Below are positions 33,073 through 41,868 of a stretch of DNA of 64,000 nt, piece after piece. Source of the DNA: Oceaniglobus ichthyenteri (GTDB lineage Bacteria; Pseudomonadota; Alphaproteobacteria; Rhodobacterales; Rhodobacteraceae); contig NZ_QAGK01000011.1 in assembly GCF_003057885.1 (NCBI RefSeq), forward strand, positions 1 through 64,000, written 5' to 3'. Each line of letters opens with the position of its first letter. The stretch's first letter is position 1. A program made the translations under genes and the position numbers. The notes under the pieces were generated by a model. The model saw only the letters and a program-made list of their open reading frames with translations. It was not told the origin of the DNA and searched no databases.

Positions 33073-34146
33073 ATGGACGATTTACGAGATAAATACATTA
33101 CACAGATCGCAGGCGCACAGGATGAATCCGCGCTTGAGGCGCTGCGCCTGACCGCCATCGGCAAAAAGGGCGAGGTTTCGCTGAAAATGCGCGAACTGGG
33201 CAAGATGACACCGGAACAGCGCCAGGTGGTCGGCCCGGCGTTAAATGCGCTGAAGGATGAAATCACATCCGCCATCGCCGCGCGCAAGGAATCTCTGGGC
33301 AATGCCGCGCTTGACGAACGGCTGCGCGGCGAATGGTTGGATGTCACCCTGCCCGGACGGCGCCGAGGTGCCGCCATGGGCACAATCCACCCGGTCAGCC
33401 AGGTGTGGGAAGAATGCACCGCGATTTTCGCCGATATGGGCTTTGCCGTGGCCGAAGGCCCGCAGGTTGAAACCGATTTTTACAATTTCGATGCCCTTAA
33501 CATCCCATCACACCACCCCGCGCGGGGCGAGATGGACACGTTTTATATGCACCGTGACACAGGCGATGCCCGCCCGCCCCATGTGCTGCGCACCCACACC
33601 AGCCCGGTACAGATTCGCACGATGCAGGCCCAAGGCGCGCCCGTGCGCATCATCTGCCCCGGTCGCGTCTACCGTGCCGATTACGATCAGACCCACACGC
33701 CGATGTTTCATCAGGTCGAAGGCTTGGCGCTGGATAAAAACATCTCGATGGCGAACCTGAAATGGGTGCTTGAGGAGTTTTTTACCGCCTATTTCGGCAC
33801 CAAGGTCAAAACCCGCTTTCGCGCCTCGCATTTTCCATTCACTGAACCCTCGGCCGAGGTGGATATTCAATGTTCCTGGCAAGATGGCCAGGTGCGCGTC
33901 GGCGAAGGCGATGGTTGGCTTGAGGTGCTGGGCAGCGGCATGGTCCACCCCAAAGTGTTAACCGCCGGCGGAATCGACCCCAATGAATGGCAAGGCTTTG
34001 CCTTCGGCATGGGCATCGACCGCATTGCCATGCTGAAATACGGCATCCCAGATTTGCGCGCGTTTTTTGACAGTGATCTGCGGTGGTTGCGGCACTACGG
34101 GTTCTCGCCGTTGCAGGTGCCGACGTTGCATGGTGGGGTTAGTTGA
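33073..34146 (+). CDS. pheS: Phenylalanine-tRNA ligase alpha subunit
   Basis: PheS carries the catalytic class II core of the alpha2-beta2 enzyme that charges tRNA-Phe. The roughly 357-residue protein has an N-terminal coiled coil (residues about 1-85), motif 2 in [12 protein letters not shown] and motif 3 in [15 protein letters not shown], with the Phe-binding FHQVEG segment. Starts are possible at 33073 (MDDLRDKY) or 33058; the first has GGAGCGG upstream. The stop overlaps the start of an unrelated gene that separates pheS from pheT, an unusual interruption. Confidence 0.97.
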   Translation: MDDLRDKYITQIAGAQDESALEALRLTAIGKKGEVSLKMRELGKMTPEQRQVVGPALNALKDEITSAIAARKESLGNAALDERLRGEWLDVTLPGRRRGAAMGTIHPVSQVWEECTAIFADMGFAVAEGPQVETDFYNFDALNIPSHHPARGEMDTFYMHRDTGDARPPHVLRTHTSPVQIRTMQAQGAPVRIICPGRVYRADYDQTHTPMFHQVEGLALDKNISMANLKWVLEEFFTAYFGTKVKTRFRASHFPFTEPSAEVDIQCSWQDGQVRVGEGDGWLEVLGSGMVHPKVLTAGGIDPNEWQGFAFGMGIDRIAMLKYGIPDLRAFFDSDLRWLRHYGFSPLQVPTLHGGVS

Positions 34147-34589
34147 TGAGTTTGTGGGCACCAATAATTACGGCGTTGATCGCTGTTTTCGGAGGTGCGC
34201 TAGCCTACTGGAATCAGAAAAGAATCGATAGAAGGGCCACGTTGCTTGAAAGGCGTAGGGATGTCTATCAACGTTTTTTGGAAGCCCTGTTTGATCATGT
34301 TGAAGATCGTTCGGAAACGTCAGGTCGGATTTATGATCGAATGAAATGCGAGTTATTATTGGTAGCATCGGATCAAGTACTTGCCGTGATGCCGCTAGTA
34401 CAAGAAGCATCTGTAATGGATATGAATGCACTTGGGCCGGAGGATGTACACCAACGTGTCAGTGATTTATTTAAAGCAATGCGCAATGACTGCTTCGAAA
34501 AGACACGAATTGAGGGGTGGGATTTTGAATATCTAGTTCCCATCGGAAAGCGAACTCCAATTACACTAAAAGAAGGCGCCATGGAATGA
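34146..34589 (+). CDS. Unknown membrane-anchored protein inserted between pheS and pheT
   Basis: This 147-residue protein starts at ATG 34146, overlapping the pheS stop by one base (TGATG), and ends in an ATGA overlap with pheT (34586-34589). Residues about 4-21 form one hydrophobic helix ([20 protein letters not shown]), followed by a basic stretch (QKRIDRRATLLERRRDVYQR) and a mostly helical soluble domain without recognised catalytic motif. The DNA is clearly more AT-rich than its neighbours and uses AGA, ATA and CTA codons that they avoid, so it looks acquired. N-anchored helical proteins of this shape occur among defence and toxin-associated hypotheticals, but no function can be assigned. 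Confidence 0.8.
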   Translation: MSLWAPIITALIAVFGGALAYWNQKRIDRRATLLERRRDVYQRFLEALFDHVEDRSETSGRIYDRMKCELLLVASDQVLAVMPLVQEASVMDMNALGPEDVHQRVSDLFKAMRNDCFEKTRIEGWDFEYLVPIGKRTPITLKEGAME

Positions 34590-36982
34590 AATTCACCCTC
34601 TCCTGGCTCAAAGAGCATCTCGACACCACCGCCTCGGTGGACGAAATCACCGACGCCCTGACCGATCTTGGTCTTGAAGTTGAAGGCGTGGAAAACCCTG
34701 CGGCACGGTTGTCGGCCTTTACGCTTGGCTATGTCAAAACCGCCGAAAAGCACCCCGATGCGGATCGGTTGAACGTGTGTCAGGTGGACACGGGCGAAGA
34801 CACGCTGCAAATCATCTGTGGCGCGTCCAATGCGCGGGCGGGCATTACCGTGGTGGTTGCGCGCCCTGGCACCTATGTGCCGGGCATCGACACGACCATT
34901 CAAGTGGGCAAAATTCGCGGCGTCGAATCCCATGGGATGATGTGTTCGGAACGGGAAATGGAGCTGTCGGACGAACACGAGGGCATCATCGAACTGCCCA
35001 GCGGCACCATCGGCCAACCGTTTACCGATTGGCTGGCCGAACATGACCCGGCCAAAATCGACCCGGTGATCGAAATCGCCATCACGCCAAACCGCCCCGA
35101 TGCGTTGGGCGTGCATGGCATTGCCCGCGATTTGGCGGCGCGTGGCCTTGGCACGTTAATCGAAACAACCGTGGCCGATGTGCCCGGCACCTTCCCATGC
35201 CCAATCACCGTCACGATTGACGAGGATACGCGCGACAGCGCCCCGCACTTCACCGGCCGCCTTATTCGCGGTGTGAAAAACGGCCCGTCGCCGGCCTGGC
35301 TGCAACACCGGCTAAAGGCAATCGGGCTCAGGCCAATCTCGGCTCTGGTCGATATCACCAACTTTTTCACCTATGCCTATAATCGCCCCTTGCACGTGTT
35401 CGATGCCGATAAAATGCAGGGCGGATTGCGGGTGCATCGCGCCACGGGCGGCGAAACCCTGTTGGCGCTGGATGACAAAGAATACACGTTTCAGCCGGGC
35501 CAAATGGTGATTTCCGACGATCAAGGCGTTGAAAGCATTGCCGGAATCATGGGCGGCACGCCGTCGGGATGTTCCGATGAAACGGTGAATGTGTTTCTGG
35601 AATCCGCCTGGTGGGATCCGGTGACAATTGCGCACACAGGCCGCGCGCTGAAAATCAACTCAGACGCGCGGTATCGGTTTGAGCGCGGCGTTGACCCTGC
35701 ATACACCCTGCCGGGGCTTCAGGCCGCCACGCAAATGGTGTTGGACCTGTGCGGCGGGGAAGCGTCAGAGGTGGTAGAGGCCGGCGCAGCCCCCGATCAT
35801 GCGCGCAGCTACCCGTTGGATACCGATCAGGTGCAAAGCCTGGTGGGCATGACCATCGCGCCCGATGTGCAGCGCGCAACCCTGAGCGCACTCGGTTTTG
35901 ACGTGCAGGGCGACATGGTGCAGGTGCCATCTTGGCGCCCCGACGTGCAGGGCGCGGCAGACCTGGTGGAAGAGGTGGCGCGCATCGCATCCCTGACCAA
36001 GTTGCAAGGCCAACCCATGGCGCGCGCCCAAGCGGGCGTGCCGAAACCGATCCTCACACCGCTGCAAAAACGCGAACAGACCGTGCGCCGCACCATTGCC
36101 GCGCTGGGCTATAACGAATGTGTGACCTACAGCTTTGTCGATCAGGCATCGGCGGCGCTGTTTGATGGCGGCAGTGATGCCACGATGCTGGAAAATCCGA
36201 TTTCCGCCGATCTGTCGCATATGCGGCCGGCGCTGTTGCCCGGATTGTTGCAGGCCGCCAAACGCAACCAGGCGCGCGGTGTCAACGATATGGCCCTGTT
36301 TGAGGTCGGCCCCGCCTTTCACGGTGGTGAGCCGGGCGAGCAGCATCTTTTGGTCACCGGCCTGTTGATCGGTCGCACCGGACCAAAAGACGTGCACGGC
36401 GATTCCCGTGTGGTCGATATTTACGACGTCAAGGCCGATGCCGAGGCAGCGCTGGCCGCCATGGGCGCGCCGGGCAAGGTGCAGATCCTGCGCGGCGGGC
36501 CGGATTGGTGGCATCCGGGGCGGCATGGGATGATCTGCCTTGGGCCGAAAAAGGTACTGGGTATTTTTGGCGAAGTGCATCCGCGCATTTTGAAAGCGAT
36601 GGATGTGAAAGGCCCGGCCATGGCGTTCACCCTGTGGCCTGCCGAAATCCCATTGCCGCGCAACACCGGCGCGGCGCGCGCGCCATTGATCCTGTCGGGG
36701 TTTCAGGCAACGGAACGTGATTTCGCCTTTGTCGTCGATGAGAAGACCGAGGCGTTGACATTGCTGAATGCCGCCGCCGGGGCCGATAAGGCGTTGATCG
36801 CAGATGTGCGCCTGTTTGACCAATTCGTTGGCGGCAGTCTGGGCGCGGGGCAGAAATCATTGGCCATCACGGTGCGCCTGCAACCGCAAACCGCCACCCT
36901 GACCGAAAAGGAAATCGAGATGGTATCGGCCAAGATCATTGAAAAGGTCGCCAAGGCCACTGGCGGCGTTTTGCGCGGCTGA
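34586..36982 (+). CDS. pheT: Phenylalanine-tRNA ligase beta subunit
   Basis: PheT is the large subunit that binds tRNA-Phe and edits mischarged tRNA. The 798-residue protein has an EMAP/OB-type tRNA-binding domain at about 40-150 (HPDADRLNVCQVDTG), the B3/B4 editing domain (about 210-380), the B5 domain, the inactive catalytic-like core, and the C-terminal ferredoxin-fold anticodon-binding domain (about 705-798, ATERDFAFVVDE). It is complete. Its start codon overlaps the stop of the inserted gene (ATGA), so PheT synthesis probably depends on translation through that gene. Confidence 0.97.
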   Translation: MKFTLSWLKEHLDTTASVDEITDALTDLGLEVEGVENPAARLSAFTLGYVKTAEKHPDADRLNVCQVDTGEDTLQIICGASNARAGITVVVARPGTYVPGIDTTIQVGKIRGVESHGMMCSEREMELSDEHEGIIELPSGTIGQPFTDWLAEHDPAKIDPVIEIAITPNRPDALGVHGIARDLAARGLGTLIETTVADVPGTFPCPITVTIDEDTRDSAPHFTGRLIRGVKNGPSPAWLQHRLKAIGLRPISALVDITNFFTYAYNRPLHVFDADKMQGGLRVHRATGGETLLALDDKEYTFQPGQMVISDDQGVESIAGIMGGTPSGCSDETVNVFLESAWWDPVTIAHTGRALKINSDARYRFERGVDPAYTLPGLQAATQMVLDLCGGEASEVVEAGAAPDHARSYPLDTDQVQSLVGMTIAPDVQRATLSALGFDVQGDMVQVPSWRPDVQGAADLVEEVARIASLTKLQGQPMARAQAGVPKPILTPLQKREQTVRRTIAALGYNECVTYSFVDQASAALFDGGSDATMLENPISADLSHMRPALLPGLLQAAKRNQARGVNDMALFEVGPAFHGGEPGEQHLLVTGLLIGRTGPKDVHGDSRVVDIYDVKADAEAALAAMGAPGKVQILRGGPDWWHPGRHGMICLGPKKVLGIFGEVHPRILKAMDVKGPAMAFTLWPAEIPLPRNTGAARAPLILSGFQATERDFAFVVDEKTEALTLLNAAAGADKALIADVRLFDQFVGGSLGAGQKSLAITVRLQPQTATLTEKEIEMVSAKIIEKVAKATGGVLRG

Positions 36983-36993
36983 CGTCGGTTTAT

Positions 36994-37052
36994 GGATATT
37001 TAAAGCAAGAAAAAACAGAACAGCGTTTGGTTTTTTCTTGCACTAAATATCC
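36994..37052. repeat. Long palindromic terminator element after pheT
   Basis: GGATATTTA and GCAAGAAAAAAC (36994-37002, 37005-37016) are mirrored by GTTTTTTCTTGC and TAAATATCC (37030-37041, 37044-37052). They give 21 paired bases with a two-base internal mismatch and a 13-base loop. Each arm matches the single-arm sequences at 30001 and 51159. It acts most likely as a bidirectional terminator or transcript end; note the run of six T at 37031-37036. Confidence 0.75.
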
Positions 37053-37086
37053 CCGCCGGAGGCATTACAACTTTAAGGAGAACGAA

Positions 37087-37533
37087 ATGTTGCATGTTTA
37101 TCTGTCCGGTGAAATCCACACCGATTGGCGCGAACAAATCATCGACGGCGCACAGGGGTTGGATGTGGTGTTTAACAGCCCGGTCACCGATCACGATGCC
37201 AGCGATGATTGCGGTGTGGCGATTTTGGGGGCCGAAGAAAACAAATACTGGCACGATCACAAGGGCGCGATGGTGAATGCCATTCGCACCCGCAAAGGCA
37301 TTGAAGAGGCCGATGTGGTCGTTGTGCGGTTTGGCGACAAATACAAACAGTGGAACGCGGCGTTTGATGCCGGTTATGCCGCCGCCCTTGGCAAATCGCT
37401 GATCGTGTTGCACGGGCCCGATCATGCCCATGCGTTGAAAGAAGTGGATGCCGCGGCCCTTGCCGTTGCGCAAGAGCCGCAGCAGGTGGTTGAGATCCTG
37501 CGGTATGTGCTGACAGGAAAACTGCCCGGTTAA
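37087..37533 (+). CDS. YtoQ family protein
   Basis: This 148-residue soluble protein is recognised as the YtoQ family by MLHVYLSGEIHTDWREQI and the conserved SPVTDHDASDDCG, then NAIRTRKGIEEADVVVVRFG and KQWNAAFDAGYAAALGK. It has a nucleoside 2-deoxyribosyltransferase-like Rossmann look (GYAAALGKSLIVLH). Its biochemical function is not established. ATG 37087 follows AAGGAG; an earlier in-frame ATG (37027) would include repeat sequence. It is convergent with a GST gene, with the last 4 bases overlapping. Confidence 0.85.
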   Translation: MLHVYLSGEIHTDWREQIIDGAQGLDVVFNSPVTDHDASDDCGVAILGAEENKYWHDHKGAMVNAIRTRKGIEEADVVVVRFGDKYKQWNAAFDAGYAAALGKSLIVLHGPDHAHALKEVDAAALAVAQEPQQVVEILRYVLTGKLPG

Positions 37534-38228
37534 GTGCGGGGGGGAATGTTCTTGCCCGTTTCAACGGCTGGGCGGGCATAGAACCTTTTGTGCCAGGCCA
37601 CCAGATTGGGGTGGTCGGCCCAGCCCACCGTTTCCAGTACGCCGTAAAATTCAAGCCCATTCAGCCAGGGCACGATGGCAATATCGGCGATGGAAAACTC
37701 CCCGATTATCCAATCTTTGCCGGTCATTTCTTTTTCCAGCACCGCCAGCAGGCGCTTTGCCTCGTTGATAAATCTTTCACGCGGGCGCGGGTCTTCGATT
37801 TCGGCGCCGGCGAATTTGGTGAAATAGCCCAGTTGGCCAAACATCGGGCCAACGCCACCCATCTGAAACATCACCCACTGAATCGTGCGCGCCTTGTCAG
37901 ATGCGGTTTTACCCATCAACTTTCCGGTTTTTTCCGCCAGATAAATCAGGATCGCGCCGGATTCAAACAGACCCAAGGGCGCGCCGTCAGGGCCGTTGGG
38001 ATCAATGATCGCGGGGATTTTATTGTTGGGGTTCAGGGACAGAAAAGCGTCAGATTTGACATCTTCATCTGCCAGGGTAACCCGGTGCGGTTCATATTCG
38101 AGGCCCAGTTCTTCCAACGCGATCGAGACTTTGACACCATTTGGGGTAGGATAGGAGTAGAGCTGGATCACATCGGGGTTTGCCGCGGGCCAACGGGCGG
38201 TGATGGGAAAGGCTGAAAGATCGGGCAT
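37530..38228 (-). CDS. Glutathione S-transferase family protein (YfcG/YghU type)
   Basis: This 232-residue protein has a thioredoxin-fold N-terminal half containing LYSYPTPNGVKVSIALEEL, whose TPNG loop marks Nu-class GSTs such as YfcG and YghU, and FESGAILIYLAEKTG binding glutathione. A helical C-terminal half follows with FSIADIAIVPWL. Nu-class enzymes act as glutathione-dependent disulfide-bond reductases or peroxidases rather than classical conjugating enzymes. The physiological substrate is unknown. It is divergent from mscL, with 130 bases between. Confidence 0.9.
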   Translation of the reverse strand: MPDLSAFPITARWPAANPDVIQLYSYPTPNGVKVSIALEELGLEYEPHRVTLADEDVKSDAFLSLNPNNKIPAIIDPNGPDGAPLGLFESGAILIYLAEKTGKLMGKTASDKARTIQWVMFQMGGVGPMFGQLGYFTKFAGAEIEDPRPRERFINEAKRLLAVLEKEMTGKDWIIGEFSIADIAIVPWLNGLEFYGVLETVGWADHPNLVAWHKRFYARPAVETGKNIPPRT

Positions 38229-38358
38229 GGGATTTCCTTATATTGCGTGAGGCAGACCCTAGGCGATTTTGCGCGGTAAAAAAGCGTAACTTTTGTTTGA
38301 ATTGATGCTACACGCCGTGCGGTGGCGAACAATGTCAGTATTTTACGCGGGGTCAAAA

Positions 38359-38790
38359 ATGATTAACGAATTTAAGGATTTCATTGCCAAGGGCAATGTG
38401 ATGGATTTGGCTGTTGGTATCATCATCGGTGCGGCGTTTACGGCGATTGTCAGCAGTCTGGTGGGTGATCTGATCAATCCGGTTATCGGCCTGATTCTGG
38501 GCGGGGTCGATTTTACCAGTATGTATTTCGTACTGTCGGGGGATGTTGCGCCGGGTTTGGGGCTCGAGGCGGCGCGGGAAAATGGCGCGGCGATTTTCGC
38601 CTATGGCGCGTTCGTCACGGCCTGTATCAATTTCCTGATCATCGCGTTTGTGGTGTTCATTTTGGTAAAAGTCGTCAACCGTCTGAAATCGGCAGCGGAA
38701 AAGCCCGATGATGTTGCGCCCGAAGTCAAAACCGGCCCGTCCGAGTTGGACGTTCTGATCGAAATTCGCGACCAGTTGAAGCGCGGTTAG
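38359..38790 (+). CDS. mscL: Large-conductance mechanosensitive channel MscL
   Basis: MscL opens under membrane tension to release solutes on osmotic downshock. The 143-residue protein has an amphipathic N-terminal helix ([20 protein letters not shown]), transmembrane helix 1 with [19 protein letters not shown], a periplasmic loop, helix 2 ([20 protein letters not shown]) and a C-terminal helix that bundles in the pentamer. Length and motif spacing are normal. ATG 38359 is chosen because the family starts there, although longer in-frame readings exist. It is convergent with ald across a GC hairpin. Confidence 0.97.
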   Translation: MINEFKDFIAKGNVMDLAVGIIIGAAFTAIVSSLVGDLINPVIGLILGGVDFTSMYFVLSGDVAPGLGLEAARENGAAIFAYGAFVTACINFLIIAFVVFILVKVVNRLKSAAEKPDDVAPEVKTGPSELDVLIEIRDQLKRG

Positions 38791-38810
38791 GCGCACCAAA
38801 TGATACTGTG

Positions 38811-38830
38811 GCCCGCCGGTGTCGGCGGGC
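38811..38830. terminator. Hairpin between convergent mscL and ald
   Basis: GCCCGCCG (38811-38818) and CGGCGGGC (38823-38830) form a perfect 8-bp stem with a GTGT loop. It is symmetric, so it can serve both converging genes. No T-runs flank it. Confidence 0.5.
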
Positions 38831-38837
38831 GGCATGT

Positions 38838-39956
38838 TCACATCTTCAGCGCCAATTTGGGCGACAGCACGTCAATATCCAGCGCCACACCAACCGCATG
38901 ATTGGTCAGCTTTCCGGCGTGCACATTCAGCCCGGCCAACAAATGCGGATCATCATCGCAGGCCTGTTTCCACCCCTTGTCGGCCAAGGCGAGGATGAAT
39001 GGCAATGTCGCATTGGACAGTGCAAGGGTCGAAGTGCGGGGCACCGCGCCGGGCATGTTGGCGACACAGTAATGAACAATTCCGTCAACCTCGTATGTTG
39101 GATTGTCATGGGTGGTGGCGCGCGAGGTTTCGAAACACCCGCCTTGGTCAATTGCCACATCCACGATCACCGCGCCGGGTTTCATATCGCAGAGTTGCGC
39201 GCGTGTGACCAACTTGGGGGCCGCCGCGCCGGGAATCAGGACTGCACCGATCACCATATCGGCCAGCATCACCAGTTCGGCCGTATTGCCCGCATTGGCA
39301 TAGCGGGTGTTGAACCGGTCGCCAAATACATCATCCAGAAAACTGAGCCGCGGTAACGATCGGTCAAGCACGGTCACATCTGCGCCCATTCCCGCCGCGA
39401 TACGCGCGGCTTGTGCGCCGACCACGCCACCGCCGATCATAACCACTGTGGCGGGGCCAACGCCGGGCACACCGCCCATCAAAACGCCGCGCCCGCCATT
39501 TGCCTTTTGCAACGCATAGGCGCCCACCTGTGGGGCCAGCCGCCCCGCAACCTCGGACATGGGTGCCAACAATGGCAGGCCACCCTGCGCATCGGTCACG
39601 GTTTCATAGGCAATGGCGGTACAGCCCGAGGCCAGCAGATCACGTGTTTGATCCGGATCAGGTGCCAAGTGCAGATAGGTGAACAAAACCTGACCCTGGC
39701 GCAACATGGCGCGTTCGCCAGATTGCGGTTCTTTTACCTTTATGATCATGTCGGCCTTGGCAAACACGTCGGATGCGGTGTCGGCCAATGTGGCGCCTGC
39801 CGTTGTGTAATCCTCATCGGTGAAACCGGCCCCGTCGCCCGCGCCAGTTTCGAAAAGCACGCCATGGCCTTTGGCCACAATTTCGCGCGTGGCATTGGGC
39901 GTCAGGCCAACGCGAAATTCCTGTGGTTTGATTTCTTTCGGGCAACCAATCAGCAT
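38838..39956 (-). CDS. ald: Alanine dehydrogenase
   Basis: Ald interconverts L-alanine and pyruvate plus ammonia with NAD. The 372-residue protein has the active-site residues of the family: R15, K75 (IKVKEP) and H96 (TYLHLAP). The Rossmann NAD site is in GGGVVGAQAARIAAGMGADV. ATG 39956 follows GGGAGGTTGAA; a long upstream extension lacks similarity. The divergent Lrp/AsnC-type gene beside it fits the aldA-aldR arrangement known from rhizobia, so alanine-responsive control is likely. Confidence 0.96.
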   Translation of the reverse strand: MLIGCPKEIKPQEFRVGLTPNATREIVAKGHGVLFETGAGDGAGFTDEDYTTAGATLADTASDVFAKADMIIKVKEPQSGERAMLRQGQVLFTYLHLAPDPDQTRDLLASGCTAIAYETVTDAQGGLPLLAPMSEVAGRLAPQVGAYALQKANGGRGVLMGGVPGVGPATVVMIGGGVVGAQAARIAAGMGADVTVLDRSLPRLSFLDDVFGDRFNTRYANAGNTAELVMLADMVIGAVLIPGAAAPKLVTRAQLCDMKPGAVIVDVAIDQGGCFETSRATTHDNPTYEVDGIVHYCVANMPGAVPRTSTLALSNATLPFILALADKGWKQACDDDPHLLAGLNVHAGKLTNHAVGVALDIDVLSPKLALKM

Positions 39957-39993
39957 TTCAACCTCCCTCGCTGTTGGGCCATCATAGAACCAT

Positions 39994-40021
39994 GTCACCA
40001 AAATGATTGATATTTTATGAC
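39994..40021. promoter_or_regulatory. Possible Lrp-type operator in the ald/lrp intergenic region
   Basis: GTCA-CC-AAAAT (39994-40004) faces ATTTT-A-TGAC (40012-40021) around an AT-rich centre, an imperfect dyad 37 bases upstream of ald and about 65 upstream of the regulator. Lrp-family proteins bind such AT-rich dyads. Confidence 0.4.
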
Positions 40022-40086
40022 CATCGGCGCAGATAGCCTGCGGTAAACGCGCCAAGAGGTGCAGGGTTTTCAAAGGATGGCGCGCC

Positions 40087-40548
40087 ATGACCGTAATCGA
40101 CACAACCGACCGGCGAATTCTGTCGGTTTTGCAAAACAGCGGACGGATGTCGAACGCCGATCTGGCGGACAAGGTAAACCTGTCGGCGTCGGCCTGTCAT
40201 CGCCGCGTGCAACGGTTGGAAGCCGAGGGCGTGATCACCGGCTATGTCGCGCTGTTGGATCGCCAGCAACTGGATCGCAAAACCACGGTATTCGTTGAAA
40301 TCACCCTGTCGGGTCAGACGGATGAGGTTTTGGATGCGTTTGAACGTGCCGTGGCGCGAATCCCCGATGTTCTGGAGTGCCATTTGATGGCCGGAGTTGC
40401 CGATTACCTGTTGAAAGTTGTGGCAAAGGACACCGAAGATTTCGCCATGATCCACCGGCGCCATCTGGCCCGATTGCCCGGCGTGGCGCAAATGCAAAGC
40501 TCGTTCGCGCTGCGCACGGTGCGGTGGACAACCGCATTGCCGGTTTAA
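40087..40548 (+). CDS. Lrp/AsnC family transcriptional regulator
   Basis: This 153-residue protein has an N-terminal winged helix-turn-helix (TDRRILSVLQNSGRMSNADL, then KVNLSASACHRRVQRLEAEG) and a C-terminal RAM/ACT-like domain that binds an amino acid and drives multimerisation (VAGVADYLLKVVAKD-type segment). It is divergent from ald, separated by 130 bases containing a dyad, so it most likely activates ald in response to alanine, as AldR proteins do. This is inference from position. Its 3' end overlaps the DUF1294 gene by 4 bases. Confidence 0.93.
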   Translation: MTVIDTTDRRILSVLQNSGRMSNADLADKVNLSASACHRRVQRLEAEGVITGYVALLDRQQLDRKTTVFVEITLSGQTDEVLDAFERAVARIPDVLECHLMAGVADYLLKVVAKDTEDFAMIHRRHLARLPGVAQMQSSFALRTVRWTTALPV

Positions 40549-40919
40549 TTTCCTGGGCCAAATCGGCGGGGCAGTATGGGCTTTTCTGCGGATACATCGA
40601 AGCTGAACAAAGATCGCATTTGCACTCGGTCTGCCGAATTAAGAGCCCCGAAAACCAACAATCCGCACCCAAGTATCAGCGCCTGTTTCACCGGAACACG
40701 GTTCAAATCACGCGCGAACGGCATCTTGCGGGTTTTGTGGCGTAGCCGCCTTTGGGCCAGTTTGGCGGCAGGCCAACCGCCTAGCATGGCAAGCCGCAAC
40801 AAACGCGCCTCTGACATGCGATAACCGCCGTTTTCGGCCCGGGATTTGTCATGGGAAAACGCACCGTAGGTCACGGCGTTTATTGTGGCGATCCAAAGGG
40901 CGAAAGCGAAAAATATCAT
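40545..40919 (-). CDS. DUF1294 membrane protein
   Basis: This 124-residue protein has an N-terminal helix (FFAFALWIATINAVTYGAF) followed by HDKSRAENGGYRMSEARLLRL, the DUF1294 core, then LGGWPAAKLAQRRLRHKTRK and a second hydrophobic stretch. In DUF1294 proteins these segments form a small inner-membrane module sometimes fused to cold-shock domains; the function is unknown. The C-terminal tail (after about residue 95) is not conserved in my recollection. It is convergent with the Lrp-type gene, overlapping it by 4 bases. Confidence 0.85.
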   Translation of the reverse strand: MIFFAFALWIATINAVTYGAFSHDKSRAENGGYRMSEARLLRLAMLGGWPAAKLAQRRLRHKTRKMPFARDLNRVPVKQALILGCGLLVFGALNSADRVQMRSLFSFDVSAEKPILPRRFGPGN

Positions 40920-40988
40920 GGGGTTGGGGTGATGAGGGTTGACTGCACCCCAGATTAAACCGAGTTTGCGCCAAAATTATGGCTTTGG

Positions 40989-41435
40989 TTAGCTGCGCAA
41001 ACCGGTTTCTTTCAGCAAACCCAAACGCTTTGCCTCGTAATAATAGCCGCGCGCGTACCATCCCACGGCAGCATCGCGATTGCCGCCCGATACCAGCCAT
41101 GCGCCGCGCAGGTATTTCACCGCATAGCGCAGGTTTGTTTCGGGCTGTAACAGGGCTTCTGGCGGGCCGTTGTGGCCCATGGTGCGCGCTGTGGTCGGAT
41201 GAATTTGCATCAACCCATAATAAATACCGTTGCGCGCGGCGGGATTATAGCTGCTTTCGCGCTGAACGACGCGGTGCACCAGATCGGCGGGTACATCGTA
41301 TAAATCCGCATAGCGCGCGATCATCGCATTCAATGCGCGGGGGCCTTGGGCGGTGTCAGCCCGGGTTGTTTCAACATCTGCGCGCCCGCAGGCGGCCAGT
41401 GCGACAAACAAAAGTATAAACAGCCGACGGTTCAT
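40989..41435 (-). CDS. Lytic transglycosylase lipoprotein
   Basis: This 148-residue protein has a lipoprotein signal (lipobox LAAC, Cys16) and a SLT/goose-lysozyme-like domain. The catalytic glutamate is E60 in VVQRESSYNPAARNG, followed by YYGLMQIHPTTARTMG and AVKYLRGA. Such enzymes cleave the glycan strand of peptidoglycan to form 1,6-anhydro ends, acting from the outer membrane. It is on the short side, close to a minimal catalytic domain. ATG 41435 follows GAGGGCATC. It is downstream of rpsU beyond its terminator. Confidence 0.92.
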   Translation of the reverse strand: MNRRLFILLFVALAACGRADVETTRADTAQGPRALNAMIARYADLYDVPADLVHRVVQRESSYNPAARNGIYYGLMQIHPTTARTMGHNGPPEALLQPETNLRYAVKYLRGAWLVSGGNRDAAVGWYARGYYYEAKRLGLLKETGLRS

Positions 41436-41487
41436 GATGCCCTCATGGGTTTTCTGCGCGATAGCCGATTGTCCACGATCAAGCAAC

Positions 41488-41517
41488 AAAAAACCCCCAC
41501 GCTCGCGCCTGGGGGTC
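41488..41517 (-). terminator. Terminator of rpsU
   Basis: On the minus strand CCCCC (41515-41511) pairs with GGGGG (41498-41494), with further GC pairs in the 12-base interior, and is followed by TTTTTT (41493-41488). Confidence 0.8.
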
Positions 41518-41552
41518 ATCTGTCGGGGGCGAACCCCCCAGTATGGGATGAC

Positions 41553-41759
41553 TTACATCATGCCTTCGCGCTGGGCCTTTTTACGGGCAAGCTTGCGGGC
41601 GCGGCGAATTGCCTCGGCCTTTTCGCGCGCTTTCTTCTCGGACGGTTTTTCGAAATGTTGCTTAAGCTTCATCTCACGAAAAACGCCCTCACGCTGGAGC
41701 TTTTTCTTCAGGGCACGAAGCGCCTGATCGACGTTGTTGTCACGAACACTGACCTGCAT
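41553..41759 (-). CDS. rpsU: 30S ribosomal protein S21
   Basis: This 68-residue basic protein begins [20 protein letters not shown] and ends in an Arg/Lys-rich helix ([17 protein letters not shown]). S21 sits near the mRNA exit of the small subunit and helps initiation. It is a single-gene transcript: a good promoter lies 55-80 bases upstream and an intrinsic terminator follows. AAAGGTGG precedes the ATG. Confidence 0.97.
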   Translation of the reverse strand: MQVSVRDNNVDQALRALKKKLQREGVFREMKLKQHFEKPSEKKAREKAEAIRRARKLARKKAQREGMM

Positions 41760-41811
41760 GTGGTTTTCACCACCTTTCTAAGTTGAGTTGCAAGGATTTG
41801 CAGGAACTGGC

Positions 41812-41840
41812 CCTATAGCAAACCTGCGCTAACTTGTCTA
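41812..41840 (-). promoter_or_regulatory. Promoter of rpsU
   Basis: On the minus strand TAGACA (41840-41835) and TATAGG (41817-41812) are separated by 17 bases, each one or two bases from consensus, about 53 bases before the rpsU ATG. It lies inside the short gap shared with the divergent COQ9 gene. Confidence 0.65.
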
Positions 41841-41868
41841 GCATCGACGCAACCAAAGGAGTGATGCA

